Notes under the pieces: generated by a model
What the model saw: the letters and a program-made list of their open reading frames with translations, nothing else
What the model was told of the DNA's origin: nothing
The model's database searches: none
Shown: positions 31,459 through 42,121 of the stretch, one piece after another
How the letters are laid out: every line of letters starts with the position of its first letter
How positions within the stretch are numbered: the stretch's first letter is position 1
Position numbers and translations under genes: made by a program
Assembly: GCF_024166365.1 (NCBI RefSeq)
Contig: NC_064843.1
Coordinates: 58,056,532-58,120,531, forward strand
DNA from: Elephas maximus indicus
Taxonomy: Eukaryota > Chordata > Mammalia > Proboscidea > Elephantidae
Reading direction: 5' to 3'
DNA: 64,000 bases

Positions 31459-33769
31459 TTTTTTTTTTTTTTTGATGCTTTAAGTGAAAGTTTACAAATC
31501 AAGTCAGTCTCTCATATAAAAATTTATATATACCTTGCTATATACTCTTAATTGCTCTCCCCCTAATGAGACAGCACACTCCTTCCCTCCACTCTCTCTT
31601 TTCCTGTCCATTCGGCCGGCTTCTGACCCCCTCTGCCCTCTCATCTCCCCTCCAGACAGGAGATGCCAGCATAGTCTCATGTATCTACTTGATCCAAGAA
31701 GCTCATTCACCAGTATCATTTTCTATCCCATTGTCCAGTCCAATCCCTGTCTGAAGAGTTGGCTTTGGGAATGGTTCCTGTCCTGGGCTAACAGAAGGTC
31801 TGGGGGGCCATGACCACTGGGGTCCTTCTAGACTCAGACCATTAAGTCTGGTCTTTTTACAAGCATTTGGGGCCTGCATCCCACTGCTCTCCTGCTCCCT
31901 CAGGGGTTCTCTGTTGTGTCCCCTGTCAGGGCAGTCATCAGTTGTAGCTGGGCACCATCTACTTCTTCTTGTCTCAGGCTGATGTAGTCTCTGGTTTATG
32001 TGGCCCTTTGTGTCTCTTGGGCTCATAATTACCTTGTGTCCTTGGTGTTCTTCATTCTTCTTTGCTCCAGGTGGGTTGAGACAAATTGATGCATCTTAGA
32101 TTGCTGCTTGTTAGCGTTTAAGACCCCAGACGCCACTCTCCAAAGTGGGATGCAGAATGTTTTCTTAATAGATTTTATTATGCCAAATGACTTAGATGTC
32201 CCCAGAAACCAAGGTCCCCAAACCGCTGCCCCTGGTATGCTGGCCTTAGAAGCATTCAGTTTATTCAGGAAACTTCTTTGCTCCTGGTTTAGTCCGATTG
32301 TGCTGACCTCTCCTGTACCGTGTGTTGATGTTCCCTTCACCTAGAAGAGTTCTTATCTACTGTCTAATTAGTGAATACCCTTCCGCCCTCATAACCATCA
32401 AAGAATATTTTCTTCTCTGTTTAAACTATTTCTTGAGTTCTCACAATAGTGGTCTTATACAATATTTGTCCTTTTGCAACTGACTAATTTCACTCAGCAT
32501 AATGCCTTTCAGATTCCTCCATGTTATGAAATGTTTCACAGATTCATCACCGTTCTTTATTGATGCATATTATTCCATTGTGTGAATATACCATAATTTA
32601 TTCATTCCTCTGTTGATGGGCACCTTGGTTGCTTCCATCTTTTTACTGTTGTAAACAGTGCTGCAGTGAACATGGGTGGGCATATATCTGTTCGTGTAAA
32701 AGCTCTTATTTCTCTAAGATATATTCCAGGGAGTGGGATTGCTGGATCATATAGTAGTTCTATTTCTAGCTTCATAACGAAGCGCCAAGTCAATTTCCAA
32801 AGTGGTTGTACCATTTTACATTCCCACCAGCAGTGTAGAAGTGTTCCAGTCTCTCCAAAGCCTCTCCAACATTTATTGTTTTGTGTTTTTTGGATTAATG
32901 CCAGCCTTGTTGGAGTGAGATGAAATCTCATTGTAGTTTTGATTTGCATTTCTCTAATGGCTAATGATCGTGAACATTTCCTCATGTATCTGTTAGCTAC
33001 CTGAATGTCTTCTTTAGTGAATTGTCTGTTCCTATCCTTTGCCTATTTTTTAATTGGGTTATTTGTCTTTTTGTTGTTGAGTTTTTGCAGTATCTTGTAG
33101 ATTTTTTAGAGATCAGACGCTGATCGGAAATGTCATAGCTAAAAACTTTTTCCCAGTTTGTAGGTAATCTTTTTACTCTTTTGTTGAAGCCTTTAGGTGA
33201 GCATAGGTGTTTGATTTTTAGGAGCTCCCAGTTATCTAGTTTCTCTTCTGCATTGTTAGTAAGTAATTTTTTGTATACTGTTTATGCCATGTATTAGGGC
33301 TCCTAGTGTTGTCCCTCTTTTTTCTTCCATGGTCTTTATTGTTTTAGATTTCATATTTAGGCCTTTGATCCATTTTGAGTTCGTTTTTGTGCATGGTGTG
33401 AGGTACGGGTCTTGTTTCATTTTTTGGCAGATGGATTTCCAGTTATGCCAGTACCATTTGTTAAAAAGACTGTCTTTTCCCCATTTACCTGACTTTGGGC
33501 CTTTGTCAAATATCAACTGCTCCTATGTGGATGGATTTATGTCTCAATTCTCAATTCTGTTCCATTGGTCTATGTGTCTGTTGTTGTACCAGCACCAGAC
33601 TGTTTTGACTACTGTGGCAGTATAATAGGTTCTAAAATCAGGTAGAGTGAGGCCTCCCACTTTGTTCTTCTTTTTCAGTAATGCTTCACTTATCTGGGGC
33701 CTCCTTCCCTTCCATATGAAGTTGGTGATTTGTCTCTCCATCTCATTAAAAAATGCCATTGGAATTTGG
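31459..33769 (-). mobile_element. L1 LINE, 5'-truncated, 3' half of ORF2 plus 3' UTR and poly-A
   Basis: The poly-A is the T-run at 31459-31473. The 3' UTR extends to about 32350 and ORF2 fragments follow on the minus strand: 32602-32985 ([43 protein letters not shown]), 33256-33516 ([29 protein letters not shown]) and 33544-33759 ([30 protein letters not shown]). Frames are broken, so it cannot move. The repeat tagatcgaac (31449-31458) / tagatcgacc (33770-33779) is a target duplication with one mismatch. It is among the youngest long elements here. Confidence 0.9.
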
Positions 33770-33779
33770 TAGATCGACC

Positions 33780-34331
33780 ATTTTTAAAGGTTACTTGTTT
33801 TTAGCTCTCTGAGCACAGAGCAGCTCCGTTCAGCCTAGCCATTAGAGAAAAGATTTTTTTCCCCCAAGATTAGATTTAACTGCAGATGGATTCTAAATTA
33901 GCAAAATCACTTCCTGGTACTCACCAAGTCTTCTAGAAGCACTTGGGAATGAAGCAATTTGAAACCAACTCGAAAGATCACTTTCTGAGCACTTTAAGAT
34001 GAGTTTTTATGTTTTCAAATGTCTCACTTTATGGTGCCCCCCACCCTGAGAAAAAGCATAACCACATCTACACATCCCAAACAAAATTTTTGTGTGCCTG
34101 TATTTTCTTATACAAAGGTTGCGTACCAGCCCCCCATCAAGTTCTTCAAGTTCTTTGCCCAGTAGCGCTAATGAGTGTGAATTGAGAGATCCCATGGAGA
34201 CGTGCCTAGCTCCACTCGTAGCCAAGGGTGTGTATTTGCAGCACGGCTGTATGGCTTGCGGGGAAGTATGAGTGCAGTCATGCCACTGAAACACAGTGAG
34301 GGTCTGCATGAGAATCTATACCTCACCAGTT
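33780..34331. other. No gene or repeat recognised
   Basis: Unique-looking intronic sequence. A minus-strand frame at 34007-34309 (100 codons) has no recognisable domain. Confidence 0.4.
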
Positions 34332-34527
34332 GTTACCCCTTGCCATCCAGGTGACTCTGACTTATGGCGACCCCATGTAATGCTGTGCTTCATAGGTTTT
34401 CAGTAGCTGATTTTTCAGAAGCAGATTGCCCGGTCTTTCTTTCCGGGTGCCTCTGGGGGGACTCAAACCTCCGACCTTTTGGTTAGCAGCTGAACACGTT
34501 AACAATGTGCACCACCCAGGGACTCCA
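34332..34527 (-). mobile_element. AfroSINE, 'gtccctgggtggtgc' subgroup
   Basis: Minus strand: head ggagtccctgggtggtgcacattg, B box like gtttgagtcc, middle ctgaaaaatcagctactg, tail ggtcgccataagtcagagtc. Confidence 0.85.
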
Positions 34528-35999
34528 ATCTCACCCCTAACTCTGCTTAACAAACTGAGCTAATTGGCTCAGACTGAGTTACAGATATACCATATGGTAT
34601 AACGTATTTTATATATTTTTAATTTGTAACAACCCAGTGAAATAGATTAGGCAAGTGTTGGTGTACCTGTTTAACGTATGAGAAAACAGAGTGTAAAGGA
34701 TTGACTTGTGACAGGTCACCTTTTCCGACTGCACATCAAGCTTAAAATAATTAAAAAAATTAATTTTGAAACAGTTTTGAGCAGAAAAGGACACAGAACA
34801 GCAGACCCCTTTGAACCAAAAAAAAAAAAGGTTAACATTTTCTCATGTTATAGCTTTACGTGTCACCATGACAACTAAATAGGCATCCTTTTTTCTCGGC
34901 ACATTCCCTTTGCTCCCCAGAGAGAACCGCTTCTTCTGTGCTGGCGGTATAAGGTACCAGACAATTAAGGAGATGATTTTATTCAGGCTGTTGGCATAGG
35001 GAGAACGTTCATTAATGAGGAATATCTCAAAGCAAAGTAAAGGGACCTGGGGTTTTACCGAGTCAGGTAGACAAGGGAGTCTTGAGGAGGGATGGAGACA
35101 GGTTTTATCATGGAATATGCAAAGGCCTGGTCCTTTGTGGTTCCCCCTTTCCCAAAACGCGGTTATTAACTTGCTCTCCTTTCCAAAAGCATATGGCTCA
35201 GGTCAAGTTCAACATTGTCACCTGAATTGATATATTTCACTCTCATTTATGTTTCTATACTTTTGGCTATACATGTATGCGTCTTTAATAATATATATTG
35301 CCTTGACGTGTTTGTAAAATTTTTATGTCATCAGGTTCATATACTATTTTGCAATTTTTTAAATAAATTTTTTGATGATTTTTTATTTTTCTGTAGCTTT
35401 GTCATTTTTTAGTTTAACCGCTGACTAGTTTTCCATTATCTAACTATACAAGTTTATTCATTCCCCCATTGATGACGTTTTCCACGTTTTTTGCTATTGT
35501 ACCTTTTTTGACTATTGTAAACTCCTTTGTAATGGACTGTTTCTGTGTTATATTTCACTTCTTTACCCTCTCCATGTGTCTCCCCTGAGTATTTATCTAG
35601 GCGCAGACATCCTGGGAGGGCATGAATGTTTTCTAATCTACATAGTGGTTAATCTCTTTTACATCCACTCGGCCACATTTATGAGCCTGTTTCTCCATGT
35701 CCTTTCACCTCTTGGTATTATGAGACTATAAACCTTGGCTGCCAATATGATTGGTATGAACTGATTTCTCATCACTTCAGTTTGCATCTCTCTGATTAGT
35801 AGTGAGTTGAGTATTTTTTTATATGTTTATTGCATCAGTTTTTACATGCATGCTGCGTCCTATGAATCTGACATTATATAAATACTCCTCCTGTCTTCAT
35901 CTAAGCTTTTTGTGTCCCCGTAAAATCAATCAGCAAAAAAATACATCACCAAGAATGTGATTGTTAATGCCCGTGCCTCCTACTGAGGACTGATGTTCC
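34528..35999. mobile_element. MIR-like scrap and an old L1 on the minus strand
   Basis: 34620-34730 has MIR-like words (aacaacccagtgaaatag ... gagaaaacagag). 35410-35830 resembles an L1 3' end in reverse (gactagttttccattatctaactatacaagtttattcattcccccattgatga ... cttttttgactattgtaaac). No coding frame survives. Confidence 0.5.
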
Positions 36000-36291
36000 C
36001 CTCCTCTGGCACTTTTCCTTTTCATGCTTTGCTACTCACACACTGCTAAGTAACTGAAGTTCAGTACTCAACTCTAGCCGCCACTGTTGTCTGGCTCCTG
36101 GGAGTGGTAGAATGCAGAGCGAGCCAGGGTAGAGTTTCTTCTTTGCCAGGGGTGATGGAGATGAACATCCTCTGCCTTTTATATCTTTTATACCTTACTG
36201 GTATAGACTTTTGTGGGTTGCCCTATTTAATTTGTGATATGGAATTGGTATGGATACCAGCACTTATTTATCTACATTGGTCCACATGTCT
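36000..36291. other. No gene or repeat recognised
   Basis: A 90-codon frame (36104-36376) runs into the neighbouring SINE and is chance. Confidence 0.35.
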
Positions 36292-36303
36292 GAGAGCTGT
36301 GAT

Positions 36304-36463
36304 TAAAAAACCCACTGCCGTCCAGTCGATTTCAACTCATAGCCACCCTATGGGACAGAGTAGAACTGCTCCGTAGAGTTTCCAAGGAGCGCCTGTTGGA
36401 TTTGATGAACCAGCCTTTTGGTTAGCAGCTGTCGCACTTAACCACTATGCTACCAGGGTTTCC
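36304..36463 (-). mobile_element. AfroSINE, short variant, exact target duplication
   Basis: Minus strand, complete from ggaaaccctggtagcatag to the A-rich end. A perfect 12-bp repeat gagagctgtgat flanks it at 36292-36303 and 36464-36475. Confidence 0.92.
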
Positions 36464-36678
36464 GAGAGCTGTGATAGCACATATGAATTCCTTTTTTAAC
36501 ACTTGTTATGATGTTTTGTGAAACTGCACCTTTGAGCTTCCTTGAGATGTAGCTTGTACGTTACAATAGCAAGAATGCCTCTCTCATAGTAGGTTCAGAA
36601 CAGATGCTAGTGAGTGAGAGGGCATTCTTAATTATGACAAGGGACAAGTTCCTGTAGAAATGGATTACTTTAATTTTA

Positions 36679-36892
36679 TACCCCTGGATGGTGCAAATGG
36701 TTAAGCACTCAACTCCTAGCTGAAAGCTTGGCGGTTCGAACCCACCCAGAGGTGCCTTGGAAGACAGGCCTGGTCAGCTGCTTCCAAAAGGTCACAGCCT
36801 TGAAAACCCTATGGAGCTGTTCTACTCTGCACACGTGGGGTCGCCATGAGTCCGAATTGACTGACTCCTACTAACAATGACATTCCCATATA
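36679..36892 (+). mobile_element. AfroSINE, 'cccctggatggtgcaaa' subgroup, full length
   Basis: Plus strand: cccctggatggtgcaaatggttaagc head, ggttcgaaccc B box, aggcctggtcagctgcttcc middle, cacgtggggtcgccatgagtcc tail. It ends ctactaacaatgac, again RTE-like. Confidence 0.85.
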
Positions 36893-37142
36893 CCCTTTTT
36901 TTTTTTTTAATACAGTGGAAATTGAGTTTTAAGTACTAAACTAACTGAATGGTACTTCCCCTTTGTGTACTGCATTACAGTTTAATTTGAGTTTTATAGT
37001 GAGAATCCTTTGAGATAGATAAAACAAGTACTGTTAGAGTAACACCTTTAAAATAATTCTGGCATACAGAAACCTCTCAATAAATGCCAGTTTCCTTAAA
37101 GATGAAACTAACACACATTAAGGCATCCTGGGACATAGAAAA

Positions 37143-37187
37143 AGTACTTGAAGGACTAACAAAAGTTAGTACTTGAAGGACTAACAA
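37143..37187. repeat. Tandem duplication, 25-bp period
   Basis: agtacttgaaggactaacaa occurs at 37143 and again at 37168. Confidence 0.9.
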
Positions 37188-37317
37188 GAAGCATTGCTGT
37201 CTTAGTTAACTTACAAGTATTGACTGTGTGTCAAGCATTGTGTTACCTTGTCTCATTCCGTCCTTATAGCACCCCGTGAGGTAGGTATTGTTATCATTCC
37301 CGATAAACTATAGTAAG

Positions 37318-37560
37318 AAGTGGTTAAGAGCAGGGTTGGCTGCCTGGGGTTTTGTTGTTGGATCCTGGCTCTGCCACTCACTGACGGTGTGACCTAGGGT
37401 AAGTTAATAATCATTACGTGGCTCGATTTCATCGTTCCTTCAAATGGAAATAAAAATAGCACTTACCACCACCATAGTCCTAGATAGCAATGTATATAAT
37501 TAGTGTAAAGCAGTGCCTGGCATGTAGAAAGTGCTTTTCGGTGTTGGCTAAAATAATAAT
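37318..37560 (+). mobile_element. MIR SINE
   Basis: MIR landmarks: gtggttaagagcagggttggctgcctgggg, atcctggctctgccactcac, gtgtgacctagggtaagtt, atggaaataaaaatagcac, gtaaagcagtgcctggcatgtagaaagtgct. A preceding stretch (37215-37317) is L2/MIR-like too. Confidence 0.75.
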
Positions 37561-37821
37561 ATTAAAAAACAACAAACTTAGGTTCTAATTAGATTAACAC
37601 TCTTTTTTCATGGCTTGCTATCTGAATGGAAAAGGCCAAAATCAGCTTATTTAATTCTTTGTAAAGGGATTTCTGCCTAGCAGATCAGTAGGTAGCTTAT
37701 CCATCACGTGCCCGCTCTGGGGAGACCCCACTGATTATGACAGCTCCCTCCAATAGCCTCCCCTCCTACTGAACCGCTCACTCTCCTGGGATACCAAAGC
37801 CTGGGGGTCTTGCTGCTAGTG

Positions 37822-38024
37822 TGTTGTTGTTAGGTGCCATGGAGTTGATTCGGACACATAGTGACCCCATGTGACAGAGTAGAACTGCCCCATAGGGTTG
37901 TCTAGGCTCTAATCTTTGCAAAAGCAGATTGCTTGGTCTTTCTCCTAGAGAGCTGTTGGGTGGGTTCAAACAACAGTCTGTCGGTTAGTAGCCGAGTGCT
38001 TAACCATTGTGTCACCAGGGCTCC
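37822..38024 (-). mobile_element. AfroSINE, long variant
   Basis: Minus strand: head ggagccctggtgacacaatgg, middle insert caaagattagagcctagaca, tail gtccgaatcaactccatggcacctaacaacaac. Its end is the RTE-type cctaacaacaac, a clear example of the shared tail. Confidence 0.85.
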
Positions 38025-38429
38025 TTTCCTGCTGGCATAGCACTTACATAGTATTCTTTTGTCTATGTTATCTCTCTCTAACTGGGTATATCTTAAGAAT
38101 AGACAGGTGTTCTTATAGTCTCATTATGTCCCATGTTCATCTTTATATTCTGATTGTACCAGTATTTGCTTTAGTAATTCTAGATAAAGTGAAAAAATGG
38201 GAGGAGGGCATTAGAACATGTTTCTAATCGTTTTATTATTTCTTTAAACTGTTTTTTTTTTTTAAACTTGGAGTCATTATACATGATTATTTGATATTTA
38301 AGGTGACTTGCTTTTGATGTAAAAATAGCTTGTCTTGCATTCTTAGTAGTATTTTTCCTAAAGTAATGAACGGAGAATCACAGTTCTGCACTGCCCTCAG
38401 AGTTTTAGGACAGTGATCATATAGTCAAC
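38025..38429. other. No gene or repeat recognised
   Basis: AT-rich sequence with a T-run at 38253-38263. The 72-codon frame at 38009-38227 is chance. Confidence 0.35.
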
Positions 38430-38680
38430 ACATATGTGAGAGATTGTCTTAGGCTGAGAACTGATCCAGGCACCGGGCATAAAACACTGAAGAGCAAAAT
38501 CCTTGTCCTCATGGATGTTATGGTGGGGGAGACAGATAAAAACAAAACAAAAAGCACAAGATCATGTATGACGGTGGTAAGTGGTGTGAAGAAAATAAAA
38601 TGGGTCATGCCATAGGGAGTCACATAAGGAGTGACTAGAATAGTTGGCCACTTAAGCTAGGATTGTTAGGGAGGCCTCTT

Positions 38681-38855
38681 CCCAAAACCAAACCCACTGC
38701 CGTGGAGTTGATTTTGACTGATAGCGACCCCACAGGCTTTCTCCAAGGCTGTAAATCTCTAAGGAAGCAGATTGTCACATCTTTCTCCCACAGAGCGCCA
38801 CTGGTGGTTTCAAACCATGGACCATCGCTTTAACCACTGTACCACCAGGGCTCCT
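38681..38855 (-). mobile_element. AfroSINE, long variant, with an internal loss
   Basis: Minus strand: head ggagccctggtggtacagtgg, middle gatgtgacaatctgcttccttagag and tail tcaaaatcaactccacggcagtggg. The usual gggcagttctactctgtcc block near the tail is missing. Confidence 0.8.
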
Positions 38856-39022
38856 TGAAGGACTCTCAGGAGGTCACATTTGAGGTAAGATTGTATACCA
38901 AGAAAGAGCCATCCAAAAAAAAACCAAAAAACAGAAGAGCTAGCCATGTGAAGAGCATTTTAAGCAGAAAGACCTCTTTAAGCAGAATGGCCTGGAGAAG
39001 AAAATGAGCTTGACGTATGCCG

Positions 39023-39194
39023 GAAAAAAAAAAACCCAAACCCAGTGCCGTTGAGTCGATTCCAACTCACAGTGACCCTGTAGGACAGAGTAGAACTGCC
39101 CTGTAGAGTTTCCAAGGAGCACCTGGTGGATTCGAACTGCCAACACTTTGGTTAGCAGCTATAGCACTTAACCACTACGCTACCAGGATTTCCT
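39023..39194 (-). mobile_element. AfroSINE, short variant, target duplication
   Basis: Minus strand, complete. Flanks ttgacgtatgccgga (left) and ttgacatatgccagga (right) are near-identical, a diverged target duplication. It lies in family D. Confidence 0.88.
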
Positions 39195-39410
39195 TTGACA
39201 TATGCCAGGAACCAAAAAAAAAAAAAGCTCTGTGTGGCTGAAATTCAGTGACAAGGGAGAGAAAGGATTGTAGATGACAGCTAGAATACATAGGGCCTTT
39301 AGACCAAGATGAGGAATTTGAATTTTTTTTAAGTGCACCAGGAAGCCATTGAGTCTGTCTGGTGGTAGGGAGATAAGAAGTACTGGGGTGATACGTGATT
39401 TATTCTTTTT

Positions 39411-40250
39411 TTTTTTTAAATAATTTATTGTTTTTGGTGAGTGTTTACACAACAAATTGAGTTCCACTTAACAATTTCTACAAAAATTATTCAGTGACAT
39501 TGGTGACATTTTTCACAGTGTGTTGACATTCTCATTAATTCTGTTCTGGTTGTTCCATTTCCAGAAATGTATTTTCCCTGCCCCCTTACCTTCTCATCTT
39601 TGCTTTAAGGTAGTTGTTGACCATTTGGTCACATACACATGATCTTTTTTTTAAAAAATATCTTAGTATTCACTCATTATATTCTTTATTTTATGAGCCA
39701 CTCTGTTGTTTAGCTGAAAGGTAGCCTCAGGGGATAGTTTCAGTTCAAGGTCTAAAGAGTATCTCGGGGCAGTAGTCTTGGGAAGTCCTCCAGACTCAAC
39801 TGGTCCAGTGAATCTGGACTTTTTGAGAATTTGAGTTCCGTTCCACATTTTCCTCGCATTCTGTCAGGATCCATCTATTGCGGCCCCGATCAGAGCGGTC
39901 GGTGGTAGTAGCCAGGCATCGTCTAGTTCTTCTAGTCTCAGAGCAGATGAGAGCACTATGGTTCATTAACCCTGTAGATGAGTTGATTGTCTGAGTCTTT
40001 GGTTTCCTTCTTTCTCTTTTGTTCCGGATGAGTAGAGACCAGTAGTTGTATCTTAGATAGCCACTCATAAACTTTTAAGACAACAGACACAACTCATCAA
40101 AGTAGGATGTGTGACATAAACTTTATGAACTATATTATGCCAACTGACTGAGCTGTTCTAAGCCTTCAAACCCAGAAAACCAAATCTGTGAGGTGTTTGG
40201 TTATGTTTAAGAAGTATCCATCACTGTGCCCTCTCTGTGCTTTATTATAT
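39411..40250 (-). mobile_element. L1 3' UTR end of a second L1 lineage
   Basis: It begins at a T-run and continues aataatttattgtttttggtgagtgtttacacaac ... aacaatttctacaaaaattattcagtgacattggtgac. It differs from 31459 at its extreme 3' end but converges further in (ggccccgatcagagcggtcggtggtagtagccaggcatcgtctagttcttct). No ORF2 is present. Confidence 0.75.
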
Positions 40251-40300
40251 AAATAAATATATATATGCATGCAGAGACATACTTGTGTGTACGTATGGAT

Positions 40301-40443
40301 AAAACCCAAACCCATTGCCATCGAGTCAATTCTGACTCACAGGGACCCTATAGGACAGAGTAGAACTGCTACACAAAGTTTCCAAGGAGCAGCTGGTGGA
40401 TTTAAACTACTGACCTTTTGGTTAGCAGGCAAGCTCTTAACCA
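40301..40443 (-). mobile_element. AfroSINE, slightly 5'-truncated
   Basis: Minus strand, ends at the head near ggttaagagc, lacking the first ~15 bases. Tail gtcagaattgactcgatggc. A short A/T-rich flank atggataaa/atagataaa may be a target duplication. Confidence 0.8.
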
Positions 40444-40686
40444 TATAGATAAATTTATATGTCTGTCCATATGTATACACATATATACCCATGCACACAT
40501 ATGCATGTATACATACATAAGTAACCATAAACGCTTTTTTTTTTGGTTGGTAGTGTTGTGGAGTTATATATGTCTAATGGTTTATTCTTATGGTTGATGT
40601 GTGGGTGTGTACAAATGGGGACAAGACCAATTAAGAGACAGACAATAGATTGCTGTGGGCTGGATTAAGATTGCTGAGGTGGAGAT

Positions 40687-40850
40687 AGGAAACCCTGGTG
40701 GCGTAATGGTTAAATGCTATGGCTGCTAACCAAAGGGCCAGCAGTTTGAATCCTCCAGGTGCTCCTTGGAAACTCTACGGGGCAGTTCTACTCTATCCTG
40801 TAGGGTTGCTATGGATCAGAATCGACTCGACAGCAACAGGTTTTTGTTTG
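40687..40850 (+). mobile_element. AfroSINE, short variant, full length
   Basis: Plus strand: ggaaaccctggtggcgtaatggttaaatgc head, gtttgaatcctcc B box, ctccttggaaactctacggggcagttctactct, then the tail agaatcgactcgacagc and a T-rich end. Confidence 0.88.
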
Positions 40851-41207
40851 TAGTAGAAATAATGAGAGGTAGTTAGATTCAGTATATACTTTGCAGATAG
40901 AGTTTACAGGACTTACTGATTATTTGGGTGTGGGCAGTGAGGAAAAGAAAGGTATTAAGACTCCTCGAGACTTAGACCTGAGCTACTAAATATATGGTGG
41001 TGTCATTGTGCTTGGAGTACAGGCAAAGGAAGCTAAATTAAACTAGTTTGGCAAAAATTGAGGCTCTTAGAACTTTGGGAAGTAACACTGACCCAGAAGT
41101 ATTACAAATCTTTAGAATACTTTGATTTCATGTCCGATTATAAGAATAATGTATGTTCATTGTAGAATATTAAGAAAAATTTAGCTATAGTGGAACTCCC
41201 AACTCTT

Positions 41208-41725
41208 AGTCATCTAGTGCTGCTGTAACAGAATTACCACAAGTAGATGGCTTTAACAAAGAGAAATTTATTCTCTCCCAGTCTAGGAAGCTAGAAGTCC
41301 AAATTCAGGGTGCCAGCTCCAGGGGAAGGCTTTCTTTTTCTGTCAGCTCTGGGGGAAGGTCCTTCCCATCAGTCTCCCCCTGGTTGAGGAGCTTCTCAGC
41401 ACAAAGACCTGGGGTCCAAAGGACGCACTGTTCTCCTACTTCTTGTTTCTTGGTGGTAGGAGGCCACCACGTCTCTCTGCTTGCTTCTCTCTTTTATATC
41501 TCAAAAGAGATTGACTTAAGACACAACCTAATATTGTAGACTGAGTCCTGTCTCATTAACATAACTGCTGCCAATCCCACTCATTAATATCATAGAGATA
41601 GGATTTACAACACATAGGAAAATCACATCAGATCACAAAGTGTAGACAGCCACACAGTACTGGGAGCCATGGCCTAGCTTAGTTGGCAGATGTTTTGGGG
41701 GGACACAGATCAATCTATGACACCA
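41208..41725 (+). repeat. Dispersed repeat 'family A', copy 2
   Basis: It begins cttagtcatctagtgctgctgtaac and ends gttttggggggacacagatcaatctatgacacc. The interior atatctcaaaagagattgacttaagacacaacctaat matches the complement of 56405-56941. It is the cleanest of the three. Confidence 0.8.
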
Positions 41726-41814
41726 ACCAAAGTATTAACGTTTGGCACATTTTCTTCCAGGCCATTTTCTGTACATACATATGCTTGCAATAACTAATTG
41801 CTCAGTGCTTCTAG

Positions 41815-42000
41815 AAACCAGGCAGTATTGTAGACTCTGGAGATTCAGCTCTATGCAGGACAAAGTCCCTGTTTCTAAGAAGTATGCATTCTAATGGGAG
41901 AGACAGGAGAGAAATAAGAAAACAAAATAATGTATAGATTATAGTAAGTGCTGTAATGGAGATAAAAGATTGAGAGAGTATCTTGAGACTGCCAATGCAC
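41815..42000 (+). repeat. Ancient dispersed repeat 'family D', short fragment
   Basis: ggcagtattgtagactctggagattcagc ... acaaagtccctgtttctaagaagtatgcattctaatgggagagac ... gtaagtgctgtaatggagataaa. Confidence 0.55.
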
Positions 42001-42053
42001 ATTTTTCTCACACAGTTGGGTTCATCTGTAGCAGTTTTATATCCTTCATTTCC

Positions 42054-42120
42054 ATGTCATTAAATATTGCTTAATGTGATAAAAGTTATGTCATTAAATA
42101 TTGCTTAATGTGGTAAAAGT
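42054..42120. repeat. Tandem duplication, 34-bp unit, two copies
   Basis: atgtcattaaatattgctta starts at 42054 and again at 42088. The units differ by a single base (gtgataaa / gtggtaaa). Confidence 0.92.
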
Positions 42121-42121
42121 G

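Larger units (their letters stand above)
38430..39410 (+). repeat. Ancient dispersed repeat 'family D', copy 4, split by two SINEs
   Basis: Family D words occur on both sides of the SINEs at 38681-38855 and 39023-39194: ggcaccgggcataaaacactg, ccttgtcctcatggatgttatggtgggg, tgacggtggtaagtggtgtga, tagggaggcctct, gtgaagagcattttaagcag, gatagctagaatacatagggcct, aggaagccattgagtctg. Confidence 0.65.

Noticed and set aside
32602-33759. L1 ORF2 frames as host genes
   Set aside because: They are consecutive pieces of L1 ORF2 on the minus strand inside one truncated insertion.
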